A DNA stretch of 14,390 nt, taken from the NCBI GenBank assembly GCA_050734185.1, contig JBOHUE010000105.1, positions 1-14,390 on the forward strand. The letters are read 5' to 3'. How positions within the stretch are numbered: the first letter of the stretch is position 1; each line of letters begins with the position of its first letter. Source of the DNA: JAFALX01 sp050734185 (lineage in GTDB: Bacteria > Chloroflexota > Dormibacteria > Aeolococcales > Aeolococcaceae). Positions 1 through 8,196 of the stretch are shown in pieces. The position numbers and the translations under genes were made by a program. The notes beneath the pieces are model-generated. The model ran no database searches, was not told the origin of the DNA, and saw nothing but the letters and a program-made list of their open reading frames with translations.

Positions 1-53
1 GGCTCGGCGCCGCCGCGGCGTCGTGGGCGCTGCGCCGCCGCGACCGCTCCTGA
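1..53 (+). CDS. C-terminal tail of a probable membrane protein (partial)
   Basis: An open frame entering from the left edge ends with TGA at 51-53. The visible residues (from base 3) read LGAAAASWALRRRDRS: a small-residue hydrophobic stretch followed by an Arg-rich tail. This is the usual look of the last helix and cytoplasmic end of a transporter such as an MFS permease, but sixteen residues cannot identify a family. The stop lies one base before the stop of the convergent acetyltransferase gene, which fits a real gene end in this compact genome. Confidence 0.4.
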   Translation, partial: LGAAAASWALRRRDRS

Positions 54-54
54 C

Positions 55-615
55 TCACCCATCCCTCCGCATGATGTAGGAGCGCACGCGCTCGCCATCG
101 CGCGTGTCCTCGTCGAGAAAGTCCGACACCATGCGGAACCCGATCTTCTCGTAGACATGGTGGGCGCGTAGGTTGCCCACCTCCGTGATGATGACGACGG
201 CCGATGCCCCGAGCTGCTCGGTGAGGTACCGGCACAGCAGATCGAGTGCCCGCGTCGCCACCCCGGTGCCGACCGCGTTCGGCTCGCCGACGAAGACGTC
301 GAACGCCCACGCCGCCGGCTCGACGCTGATGCCGACCTTCTGCATGTACGCGGTCTCCGCCGTCCAGGGATAGAACTGCACGAAGCCGACCGGGCGACCG
401 GCGTCCTCGATGAAGCAGACGACGCTCTCTGATTGCGGCTCGAGGTACTTGCCGTAGTCGCGGCGCACCGCGTCGACGGTGGCAAGGGGACTGTCCGGGT
501 CCCACCACTCGCGCACGTGCGGGTGATTCAGCCACTCGGTCATGAGCGTGAAATCCGACTCGCTCATGCGGCGGATCCGCACCCGCTCGTCCGCGACAAC
601 CGTGCCGTCACTCAT
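55..615 (-). CDS. GNAT acetyltransferase, AAC(6')-Ib-like
   Basis: A 186-residue GNAT-fold N-acetyltransferase that would move an acetyl group from acetyl-CoA to an amine. Residues 11-40 hold an EWLNHPHVREWW stretch, which matches the region of aminoglycoside 6'-N-acetyltransferases that reads EWLNRSHIVEWW in AAC(6')-Ib. The acetyl-CoA loop is at about 113-121 (NAVGTGVAT, in place of the canonical Q/RxxGxG/A). The C-terminal NLRAHHVYEKIGF block (148-160) is also shared with AAC(6') enzymes. ATG at 615 begins 37 nt after the purF stop on the same strand, with no clear Shine-Dalgarno sequence, so it may be read from the pur transcript. The substrate is not determined: relatives acetylate aminoglycosides, siderophore intermediates or protein N-termini. 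The family is secure; the resistance function is only a resemblance. Confidence 0.85.
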   Translation of the reverse strand: MSDGTVVADERVRIRRMSESDFTLMTEWLNHPHVREWWDPDSPLATVDAVRRDYGKYLEPQSESVVCFIEDAGRPVGFVQFYPWTAETAYMQKVGISVEPAAWAFDVFVGEPNAVGTGVATRALDLLCRYLTEQLGASAVVIITEVGNLRAHHVYEKIGFRMVSDFLDEDTRDGERVRSYIMRRDG

Positions 616-652
616 TCGCGCAGAGCGCGCATATACGGGCCGGCGTGGAGGC

Positions 653-2110
653 TTACGCTGTGACCGGGATCTCGAGCGCCAACTTGTCGGCCTCGAGGTG
701 CGCGGGCACCGTCACCGGGTAGCGGCCCGTGAAGCACGCGAAGCAGAAGCCCTCGCCGTCGGGACGTCCCATCGCGCGGCGCAGCCCGTCGAGACTGAGG
801 TAGCGGAGCGAGTCGGCGCCGAGCATCGCGCCGATCTCCTCCTGGGAGTTCTCGGCGGCGATCAGCTCACGACGCGAGGCGATGTCGATGCCCATGAAGC
901 ACGGCCAGGCGATCGGCGGCGACGCGATGCGCATATGCACCTCGCTGGCGCCGGCGCGCCGGATCGCATCGATGATGCGGCGCGAGGTCGTGCCCCGCAC
1001 GATGGAGTCGTCGACGAGCACCACGCGCTTGCCCTCGAGCACGTGCCGCATCGGGTTGAACTTGAGGTTGATGCCCGCCTCTCGCAGGCGCTGCGTCGGC
1101 TGGATGAACGTGCGCGTGATGTAGCGCGACTTGATCATCCCCTCGGCAAACGGCACACCGGACTCGTCCGCGAACCCGATTGCCGCAGGTGTGCCGCTGT
1201 CCGGCAGCGTGATCACCAGGTCACCGTCCGCCGGCGACTCACGCGCGAGCTCATGGCCCATGCGGCGCCGCGCCTCGTACAGCGACTCACCCATCATCAC
1301 GCTGTCCGGCCGCGCGAAATAGATGAACTCGAACGAGCACATCGCGCGGCTCGTGGCCGTGTGCGGGATCTTTGTGCTGCGCATGCCGTTCTCATCGACC
1401 GACACGATCTCGCCGGGCTCGATCTCACAGAGGAACGTTGCCCCGATGACGTCGAGCGCGCACGTCTCACTCGCAATGACGTAGCCGCTGCCACCCGGAG
1501 CGTCGATATCGCCGAACCGGCCCAGGCAGAGAGGACGGATCCCGAGCGGGTCGCGTGCCGCGGCAAGCGTGGTGCGCGTGAGGAACAGCAGGCAGTACGC
1601 GCCCTCGAGGCGCGGCAGCGCTTTGGTGAGCACCTCCTCGATGGTGTCTCCCGGCGTGCGCGCGATCAGCGCGCCGAGCACCTCGGTGTCGCTGGTGGTC
1701 TGGAAGACGGCGCCGCCGTCGATCAGCTCCTTGCGCAGCCCGTGCACGTTGACGAGGTTGCCGTTGTGGGCCACCAGGACGGGACCAAGCGTGGGGTGCT
1801 CGAAGCTCATCGGCTGCGCGTTGGGCAGGCGCGGGCTCCCCGTGGTGCTGTACCGCGTATGACCGATGGCGATGTGGCCGGCGAGCGTCTCGATGTCGTC
1901 GTGGTCGAAGACCTGTGAGACGAGGCCCATCTCTTTGCGCATCTGGATGCGGCGGCCGTCGCTCACCGCGATGCCCGCCGACTCCTGCCCGCGATGCTGC
2001 AGCGCGTAGAGGCCGAAATAGGTCAGGTTGGCGACGTCCTCGCCGGGGTGGAAGACGCCGAACACGCCGCACTCCTCGTGCAGGTGATCGTCGAAAAGCT
2101 CCTCAGTCAT
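653..2110 (-). CDS. purF: Amidophosphoribosyltransferase
   Basis: Catalyses the first committed purine step: PRPP plus glutamine to 5-phosphoribosylamine. The 485-residue protein starts at ATG 2110, preceded by a GAGGGAG Shine-Dalgarno 9 nt upstream (2120-2126). The longer frame back to 2158 lies inside purL and is unlikely. Residues 1-13 look like a cleaved propeptide, as in Bacillus subtilis PurF, leaving Cys14 (EECGVFG) as the N-terminal glutaminase nucleophile. The glutaminase domain runs to about residue 235 and the phosphoribosyltransferase domain follows, with the PRPP loop VVLVDDSIVRGTT at 363-375. Cys258, Cys404, Cys456 and Cys459 sit where the B. subtilis-type enzyme binds a 4Fe-4S cluster, so this is the oxygen-sensitive Fe-S class. 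Its start overlaps the purL end by 8 nt, indicating coupled translation. Confidence 0.97.
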   Translation of the reverse strand: MTEELFDDHLHEECGVFGVFHPGEDVANLTYFGLYALQHRGQESAGIAVSDGRRIQMRKEMGLVSQVFDHDDIETLAGHIAIGHTRYSTTGSPRLPNAQPMSFEHPTLGPVLVAHNGNLVNVHGLRKELIDGGAVFQTTSDTEVLGALIARTPGDTIEEVLTKALPRLEGAYCLLFLTRTTLAAARDPLGIRPLCLGRFGDIDAPGGSGYVIASETCALDVIGATFLCEIEPGEIVSVDENGMRSTKIPHTATSRAMCSFEFIYFARPDSVMMGESLYEARRRMGHELARESPADGDLVITLPDSGTPAAIGFADESGVPFAEGMIKSRYITRTFIQPTQRLREAGINLKFNPMRHVLEGKRVVLVDDSIVRGTTSRRIIDAIRRAGASEVHMRIASPPIAWPCFMGIDIASRRELIAAENSQEEIGAMLGADSLRYLSLDGLRRAMGRPDGEGFCFACFTGRYPVTVPAHLEADKLALEIPVTA

Positions 2111-4321
2111 GGCGGAGCGCTCCCTCGTAAGCGGCTCGGGCCTCGCGCAGGGGCACATCGAGCACGCCAGTCACCACTAGCGACCGGCCACCCACGGCGC
2201 CAAGGCCGTGAAACGGAACTTCCCACTGTGCTGAGAGCTCATGGAGCTGAACCAGCGCCTCCCGGGCGAAGCTGACGACGAACCGTGACTGACTCTCACC
2301 GAACAGTATACCGGCCGCCTCGCCGTCGATCAGCGGTCGCTGCTCGACAGTGTCGATGCCGACACGCATGCCGATGTCACCGGCGAGGCAGCACTCGCTC
2401 AGCGCGATCAGCATCCCGCCCTCGGCGCAATCGTGCGCGGAGCGCAGCAGTCCGCGATCGATCGCATCGAGTATCAGCTGCTGCACCCGGCGTTCCAGAT
2501 CGAGGTCGAGCGCGGGCCTGGGGCCGACGTTGACGCCGGCGACTATGCGCTGCAACTCGCTGCCGCCGAGCTCCGACGCCATAGGCCCGACGAGGCCGAT
2601 GAGGTCATCCTCGTGCACGAACGCGATGGCGCAGCGCTTGGCAACATCAGCGAGACGGCCGACGACGCCGACCACGACGGTCGGGTCGATCGCGGTGCCC
2701 TCGGCCTCGTTGTAGAGACTGACGTTGCCGCTGACGATCGGTAGCTGCAACGCCGCACACGCCTCGCCCAACCCGCGCACGCCCTCGGTGAGCTGCCAGT
2801 ACACCTCGGGCTTCTCCGGGTCACCGAAGTTCAGGCAATTTGTGGCAGCAACTGGACGGGCGCCGGTGGCGACGACATTACGCGCGGCCTCGCACACCGC
2901 GATCGCCGCGGCGCGAGCGGGATCGAGCGCGCCGTAGCGCCCGCTGCCGTCGGTGGTGAGCGCAAGGCCGATCTGCGTGCCGGGGACGCGCACCACTGCG
3001 GCATCACCGCCGGGCCCGATGACGGTGCCGTCGCCGACCTGGTGGTCGTAGCGGCGGAACACCGGCGTGCGGCTGCCGATGTTTGGGCTGCGCAGCAGCT
3101 CCATGAGCAACGTCTCGGCGGCGATCGCGTGAAACGACGCGGCGGGGTCGACGCCAAGGTCCGCATCGAGCTCTGGGCGCCGCGGGGTGGGGCCGCGCTC
3201 GGGTGCACCGTCGACGGCGACATCGAGCTGCAGCTCCGCGACGAGCTCACTGCCGTCGCGGACCACCAGAACCGGCTGCTCGATGACGGTGCCGACGACG
3301 TCGGAGTGCAGGTCCCAGCGCTCGAAGGTCGCCTGGATGGCCGCCACGTCGTCGGGACGCACCACCAGCAGCATCCGCTCCTGCGACTCGCTCAGCATCA
3401 CCTCGTACGGGGTCATGCCTCGCTCGCGTCGCGACACCGTGGCGACGTCGATGTCGACACCGACTCGGCCCCGATGCGCCAGCTCCGACGCGCTGCCGCA
3501 GAGACCGGCCGCGCCGAGGTCCTGCATGGCGACCACGCGCGGATCGCCGGCGAGCTCGAGACATGCCTCCATCAGACACTTCTCGAGAAACGGGTTGCCC
3601 ACCTGCACCGCAGGACGGCGTTCCGCGCTCGTGGCGTCGAGCCGCACCGAGGCGAAGCTGGCGCCGTGGATGCCGTCGCGTCCGGTGTCGGCGCCCACGA
3701 GCAGCACCGCGTTGCCCGGGCCGGCTGCCGCCGCACGCATCAACTTGCCGTGCTCGACGACGCCGGCGCACATCACGTTGACCAGACAGTTGCCGGCGTA
3801 CGGCTCGTCGAAGTACAGCTCGCCGCCAACCGTCGGCACACCGATGCAATTGCCGTAGCCCCCGACTCCGGCGACGACTCCGTCGAACAGATGCTGCTGG
3901 TGCGGGTCCCCGATGGGCCCGAAGCGCAGCGAGTCGAGCAGCGCGATTGGGCGCGCGCCCATCGTGAAGATGTCGCGCAGAATGCCGCCGACGCCGGTGG
4001 CCGCACCCTGGTACGGCTCGATGGCGCTCGGATGGTTGTGTGACTCGATCTTGAACACGCACGCAAGGCCCTCGCCGATGTCGACGGCGCCGGCGTTCTC
4101 ACCGGGACCCTGCAGCACGGCATCGCCGCGCGTGGGGAGCGTGCGCAGCAGCGAGCGGCTCGTCTTGTAGCTGCAGTGCTCGCTCCAGAGTGCGCCGACG
4201 ATGCCGAGCTCGAGACGGTTGGGCGCGCGGCGCAACTGCTCCGCCAGCGAGTCGTACTCCGCCCGAGTGAGCGCGACCTCGGCCAGGACGGTCGCGAGCG
4301 TCTCCGCCGACTCGGTCGCCG

Positions 4322-4325
<4 letters not shown>
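2103..4325 (-). CDS. purL: Phosphoribosylformylglycinamidine synthase subunit PurL (small type)
   Basis: ATP-dependent conversion of FGAR to FGAM, using ammonia delivered by PurQ, in a complex with PurS. The chosen start is GTG at 4325, which shares GTGA with the purQ stop (4322-4325). This gives 740 residues, close to the roughly 740 of B. subtilis PurL; the frame extends to ATG 4412, but that extension lies within purQ. The SEHCSYK block (48-54, catalytic His50) and ESHNHPS (94-100) followed by a Gly-rich GAATGVGG stretch are the family's nucleotide and substrate motifs. The AHDCAEGG block lies in the second synthetase half. There is no glutaminase domain, which fits the separate PurQ and rules out the long ~1300-residue proteobacterial form. 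It ends 8 nt inside purF. Confidence 0.97.
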
Positions 4326-5029
<704 letters not shown>

Positions 5030-5051
5030 CGCATCTGTGTCCGTTTGTGTC

Positions 5052-5151
5052 CTGAGCGCGGGACCGATACATGCCGCCGCCGCTCCGCTTCGGGCTCCGC
5101 CCTCAGCGCTGCGCAAGTCGCTCGGCGGCATGCATCGCGCCCCGCGCTCAG
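5052..5151 (+). repeat. Inverted-repeat-ended element, copy 1
   Basis: A 100-bp unit bounded by perfect 11-bp inverted ends, CTGAGCGCGGG (5052-5062) and CCCGCGCTCAG (5141-5151). The homology continues inward through a CGATRCATGCCGCCG block on both sides, so each arm is about 28 bp with one indel and one mismatch. The unit is flanked exactly by TGTC (5048-5051 and 5152-5155), a possible 4-bp target duplication. It has no coding capacity, so if mobile it would depend on a transposase supplied elsewhere. It ends 22 nt from the purQ start. Confidence 0.7.
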
Positions 5152-5219
5152 TGTCACCGCGGACGCACTCATGCGATGGGCTCGGCAATCTTGTTGGGAG
5201 AAGCTCCACTGCGCAGCGG

Positions 5220-5285
5220 GATGACAGCAGGGCGTTGCGTGAGCGGCATAACCTGGAGAGTTCGCGGCGCGATGCATGTCACCGA
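5220..5285. repeat. 66-bp direct repeat, copy A
   Basis: Starts GATGACAGCA and ends CACCGA. It aligns without gaps to 5369-5434, with about 14 differences in 66 positions by eye and a period of 149 bp. Its last third (GGCGCGATGCATGTC) resembles the inverted-repeat arm of the neighbouring element, so the two repeat types are related. Confidence 0.6.
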
Positions 5286-5368
5286 CGTGCCGGTGGGCAC
5301 GCGCCGGACCCACTGGCTCATCGCGATCGGGTGGCAAAAGTGCCGTGAGCAGCGCTGGTGCGCAGCTC

Positions 5369-5434
5369 GATGACAGCACGGCGTTCCGTGATCGGCATGC
5401 CTCGGCGAGCGCGGGGCGCGATACACGTCGCCGA
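5369..5434. repeat. 66-bp direct repeat, copy B
   Basis: Partner of 5220-5285. It starts GATGACAGCA, carries GGCGTT and CGGCAT at matching places, and runs into the left end of element copy 2 (from 5405). The overlap shows that the 100-bp element is embedded in, or derived from, a larger repeated sequence. Confidence 0.6.
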
Positions 5435-5504
5435 GCGACTTGCGCAGCGCTGAGGGCGAAGCCCGAAGCGGAGCGACGGCGGCATGTATCCGTGCCGCGC
5501 TCGC
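5405..5504 (-). repeat. Inverted-repeat-ended element, copy 2 (opposite orientation)
   Basis: The reverse complement of 5406-5503 aligns without gaps to copy 1 (5053-5150), with about 9 mismatches in 98 positions by eye. It has its own inverted ends, GCGAGCGCGG (5405-5414) and CCGCGCTCGC (5495-5504). No flanking target duplication is visible. Its left part coincides with the end of the second 66-bp direct repeat, so the repeat types are nested or share an ancestor. Confidence 0.7.
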
Positions 5505-5518
5505 GTGCACAGCATGCC

Positions 5519-5576
5519 GAGCGCGGAGTACGACGCCCGAGGCGGAGCGACGGCGGCATGTATCCGTCCCGCGCTC
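5519..5576 (-). repeat. Inverted-repeat-ended element, copy 3 (internally deleted)
   Basis: A 58-bp shortened copy with ends GAGCGCGG (5519-5526) and CCGCGCTC (5569-5576). Its right portion (about 5537-5576) nearly matches copy 2 (5462-5502) in direct orientation, including GGAGCGACGGCGGCATGTAT. About 40 bp of the inner part present in copies 1 and 2 is missing. Retained ends with a deleted middle are common in non-autonomous mobile elements. Confidence 0.6.
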
Positions 5577-5599
5577 CCGCCGACAACACCAAACAGAAC

Positions 5600-5869
5600 T
5601 CACGCCGACGCCGGCGCACTCGCATGCACAGCGACGATGCGAGCGTCTTCGATGACGGGGTTGCGCAGGAGCTTCTCGCACATCGCTGCGACGGCCTCGC
5701 GGCACGCGTCCTCCGAGTTTGCCTCGACCTCGATCTGGATGTGCTTGCCAACGCGAACCCCGTGCACACCGGCGAATCCGAGTCGCCGCAAGCCGTCGCG
5801 CACGACGAGTCCCTGCGGGTCGTTGACCACGGGTTTCAGCTGCACCACCACCTCGGCGGTGAAGATCAC
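5600..5869 (-). CDS. purS: Phosphoribosylformylglycinamidine synthase subunit PurS
   Basis: The small subunit that holds PurQ and PurL together in the FGAM synthase complex. At 89 residues it matches the family's usual 80-90. The sequence has the family shape: an N-terminal strand (FTAEVVVQLKPVVNDPQG), a GFAGVHGVRVGKHIQIEVEA middle, and a C-terminal helix (AAMCEKLLRNPVIED). The start is GTG at 5869, whose GTGA overlaps the purC stop (TGA 5866-5868), so its translation is coupled to purC. A GGAG about ten bases upstream may help. Immediately downstream begins the 570-bp repeat block that separates it from its partner gene purQ. Confidence 0.93.
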   Translation of the reverse strand: MIFTAEVVVQLKPVVNDPQGLVVRDGLRRLGFAGVHGVRVGKHIQIEVEANSEDACREAVAAMCEKLLRNPVIEDARIVAVHASAPASA

Positions 5870-6741
5870 GAGATCACAACTCCGCAGATTCGCTGCGCCG
5901 CCTCGCGATAGCGCTCGGCCGTCCCCTGCACCACCTCGGGCGGCAGCTCGGGGCCGGGCGGGGTCTTATCCCACTTGAGCGTCTCCAGGTAGTCGCGCAC
6001 GAACTGCTTGTCGAACGACGTCACCGGCTGGCCCTCGCGCCACTCCGAGATCTCCCAGAAGCGCGAGGAGTCCGGGGTGAACACCTCGTCGATGAGAATT
6101 AGCTTGCCGTCGACGAACCCGAACTCGAACTTGGTGTCAGCGAGGTAGACGCCCGCGCTCTCGCAGCGCCCGGTCGCCATGTCGAAGAGGCGCAGCGACA
6201 CCGACTCGAGCTGGCTCGCGAGGTCGCCGCCGACCAGCTTCGCCAGCTGCTCGCGTGAGATGTTCACGTCGTGCCCGTCGTCGTTCTTCATCGCCGGCGT
6301 GAACCGCGGTGCGGCGAGCCGGCCGGACTCCTTCAACACTCCGGGGATCTGCTCGCCGGCGAGAGTCCCGGATTCGCGGTACTCCTTCCATCCCGAGCCG
6401 CTGATGAACCCGCGCACGACACACTCGATGTCGATGCGCTGCGCGCGGCGCACGTGCATCGTGCGGTCGGCCCAATCCTCGGGGACACCGTCGGGGAGCT
6501 CGTCGCCGGGCAGCAGGTGATTGGGCACGATGTCGCCGGTCTGACCGAACCACCAGCGCGACATCTGCGTCAGCACGCGGCCCTTGTCGGGGATCGGAGT
6601 CGGGAGCACGACATCGAACGCGCTGATGCGGTCGGTCGCCACCATGAGCAATGTGCCGTCGGGCAGCTGGAACGTGTCGCGGACCTTGCCGCGGCGGAAC
6701 ACATCGAGCCCCTCCGCCTGCGCGCTCGTCAGAGTCGGCAT
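5866..6741 (-). CDS. purC: Phosphoribosylaminoimidazole-succinocarboxamide (SAICAR) synthase
   Basis: ATP-dependent ligation of aspartate to CAIR, giving SAICAR. ATG at 6741 gives 291 residues and has GGGAGG 8 nt upstream (6750-6755); a TTG one codon earlier (6744) is a less likely start. Residues 18-24 (GKVRDTF) and TDRISAFD (37-44) form the N-terminal nucleotide-binding part. Signature 1 falls at about 106-120 (ECVVRGFISGSGWKE), signature 2 at 200-208 (LADTKFEFG), and the metal-binding end is IDEVFTPDSSRFW (217-229). The length matches the longer ~290-300-residue form, not the ~240-residue B. subtilis form. The gene follows purB by 28 nt and overlaps purS by 4 nt. Confidence 0.96.
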   Translation of the reverse strand: MPTLTSAQAEGLDVFRRGKVRDTFQLPDGTLLMVATDRISAFDVVLPTPIPDKGRVLTQMSRWWFGQTGDIVPNHLLPGDELPDGVPEDWADRTMHVRRAQRIDIECVVRGFISGSGWKEYRESGTLAGEQIPGVLKESGRLAAPRFTPAMKNDDGHDVNISREQLAKLVGGDLASQLESVSLRLFDMATGRCESAGVYLADTKFEFGFVDGKLILIDEVFTPDSSRFWEISEWREGQPVTSFDKQFVRDYLETLKWDKTPPGPELPPEVVQGTAERYREAAQRICGVVIS

Positions 6742-6749
6742 CAACTCAA

Positions 6750-6755
6750 CCTCCC
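6750..6755 (-). promoter_or_regulatory. Shine-Dalgarno of purC
   Basis: GGGAGG on the minus strand, 8 nt before ATG 6741 and 5 nt before an in-frame TTG at 6744. The spacing favours the ATG. Confidence 0.6.
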
Positions 6756-6769
6756 GTTGTCCACCACTG

Positions 6770-8155
6770 TCATCCGGACGCGCCCCCGCCCAGTCCCGCG
6801 TCTGCGGCGAGCGTCACTGCGCCCGTTCGCTCGCCGTTCGCGGGCAGGACCTCGAACGCGGTGCGCAATCCCAGGCGCCGGTATGTCACGTCGATGTGTT
6901 CCAAATATGCGTTCACGTCGAAGCAGCGTTCCAGCTCCGCCGGTCCAAGCGCCAGCGACACCTCGGAATCGGCTGCAACGAGATCGCGGAAGCCGCCCTC
7001 GCCGTCACGCGCACGGCGTGCCAGCGCCTGCACCGTGCGGTATGCGCGGTCGCGTGACCAGCCGGCGTCCACGATCAACGCGGTGAGCACACGCTGCGAG
7101 AACACGACGCCCCCGTCCTTCTCGAGGTTGCGCATCATCGAATCGGGGTTGACCTGCAGGCCGGACACGATGCGCGCGCTGAGCTTGAGAATGTAGTCGG
7201 CGAGCGCGCACGCGTCCGGCAGGATCACACGCTCCGCGGAGGAATGCGAGATGTCCCTCTCGTGCCAGAGCGCAACATCCTCCATCGCCGTCGACGCGTA
7301 GCCGCGGAGCACGCGCGCGATGCCGCAGATGCGTTCGCACAGCACTGGGTTGCGCTTGTGGGGCATGGCAGACGAGCCCTTCTGGCTCGCGCCGAACGGC
7401 TCCTCGAGCTCGTCGACCTCGGTGATCTGCAGCAGCCGGATCGTCGTCGCCAGCCGCTCCAGCACCGCGCCAAGAAGCGCGAGAGAGGTGAGAAACGCAG
7501 CGTGCCGGTCGCGCGCCACGACCTGCGTCGACACCGGCGCCGGCTCGAGGCCGAGCCCGCGGCACACGTGCTCCTCGATGTGCGCCGGCGCCGATGCGTG
7601 GGTGCCGACGGCGCCGCTGATCTTGCCGACCGCGACCTCCGCCGCGGCGGCGCCGAGCCGCACGCGTGCGCGGCGCACCTCATCGAGGTGGTTCGCCAGC
7701 TTCACGCCGAGCGTCAGCGGCTCGGCGTGGACCCCGTGCGTGCGCCCCATCATCACCGTCAACCGGTGGCGCTCCGCCTGCTGCTGCAGCGCTTCCTCGA
7801 GCGCGCGGCAGTCGGCGTTGATGACCTCGGCGGCGTCGCGCAGCTGCGTGGCCAGCGCGGTGTCGACGACGTCGGACGACGTCAGCCCGAGGTGCAGGTA
7901 CCGCCCGGCGTCACCGACCGTTTCCTGCACCGCGGACACGAACGCGGCGAGGTCGTGGCCCTGCTCGGCCTCGAGCTCTGCGACCCTCGCCGGGTCGATG
8001 CGAGCGGTCCGCAGCGCCGACATGGCCTCCTCGGGCACGCGTCCCAGCTCGGTCCACGCCTCGCTGGCCAGGAGTTCCACCTCCAACCAGCGCCGCATCC
8101 GGGCCTCGTCGGTGAAGATCGCCGCGATCTCTTTTGGAGCGTAGCGTGGGATCAC
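6770..8155 (-). CDS. purB: Adenylosuccinate lyase
   Basis: Removes fumarate from SAICAR (giving AICAR) and from adenylosuccinate (giving AMP). The chosen start is GTG 8155, giving 461 residues that begin VIPRYAPKEIAAIF, the typical PurB N-terminus. An ATG at 8191 would add twelve atypical residues and run up against the divergent gene. The fumarase/aspartase superfamily signature GSSAMPHKRNP is at 260-270 with the catalytic Ser loop. GRTHGVHAEP (137-146) carries the active-site His, TSSD (92-95) the substrate contacts, and GHDL the N-terminal His68. It is the first gene of the minus-strand pur cluster, with only 41 bp to the start chosen for the divergent phosphodiesterase gene, so the operon promoter should lie there. 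Confidence 0.96.
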   Translation of the reverse strand: MIPRYAPKEIAAIFTDEARMRRWLEVELLASEAWTELGRVPEEAMSALRTARIDPARVAELEAEQGHDLAAFVSAVQETVGDAGRYLHLGLTSSDVVDTALATQLRDAAEVINADCRALEEALQQQAERHRLTVMMGRTHGVHAEPLTLGVKLANHLDEVRRARVRLGAAAAEVAVGKISGAVGTHASAPAHIEEHVCRGLGLEPAPVSTQVVARDRHAAFLTSLALLGAVLERLATTIRLLQITEVDELEEPFGASQKGSSAMPHKRNPVLCERICGIARVLRGYASTAMEDVALWHERDISHSSAERVILPDACALADYILKLSARIVSGLQVNPDSMMRNLEKDGGVVFSQRVLTALIVDAGWSRDRAYRTVQALARRARDGEGGFRDLVAADSEVSLALGPAELERCFDVNAYLEHIDVTYRRLGLRTAFEVLPANGERTGAVTLAADAGLGGGASG

Positions 8156-8163
8156 CTTCGACC

Positions 8164-8169
8164 ATTCTA
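8164..8169 (-). promoter_or_regulatory. Possible -10 box of the purB operon
   Basis: TAGAAT on the minus strand (5/6 to TATAAT) ends 8 nt before GTG 8155. Transcription would then start at or next to the start codon, giving a leaderless or nearly leaderless mRNA, consistent with the absence of a Shine-Dalgarno. No good -35 is visible. Confidence 0.3.
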
Positions 8170-8180
8170 TCGGGCACGGT

Positions 8181-8185
8181 GGAGG
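8181..8185 (+). promoter_or_regulatory. Shine-Dalgarno deciding the phosphodiesterase start
   Basis: GGAGG, 11 nt before GTG 8197. It favours that start over TTG 8134 and GTG 8179, which would read through the purB start region. Confidence 0.4.
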
Positions 8186-8196
8186 CACCATCGAAC

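Larger units (their letters stand above)
5030..5599. other. Non-coding repeat block splitting the pur operon
   Basis: These 570 bases between purS and purQ hold no convincing gene. Open frames cross them, but their translations are Arg/Ala/Ser/Pro-rich and repeat the same peptide wherever the DNA repeats. The block contains two full copies of a ~100-bp element in opposite orientation (5052-5151, 5405-5504), a shortened third copy (5519-5576), and a pair of 66-bp direct repeats (5220-5285, 5369-5434). Other repeat-free bases look like diverged remnants. In the pur transcript the two full copies could pair with each other, and each could also fold on itself. Confidence 0.8.

Noticed and set aside
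616..652. Terminator or promoter between purF and the acetyltransferase gene
   Set aside because: Only a short GCGC hairpin and a GTATAT string are visible; neither supports a firm call.
542..1918. 458-codon plus-strand open frame opposite purF
   Set aside because: Arg/Ala/His/Asp-rich antisense shadow typical of high-GC DNA, lying fully over the well-supported purF gene.
3042..4043. 333-codon plus-strand open frame opposite purL
   Set aside because: Antisense shadow over conserved purL with no recognisable domain.
5030..5209. N-terminal extension of PurQ by 60 residues
   Set aside because: It is translated repeat sequence. The family N-terminus MRFGIAVFPG begins exactly at ATG 5029.
5052..5576. 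CRISPR array
   Set aside because: The units are ~100 bp, in both orientations, irregularly spaced and internally palindromic, with no regular short spacers.
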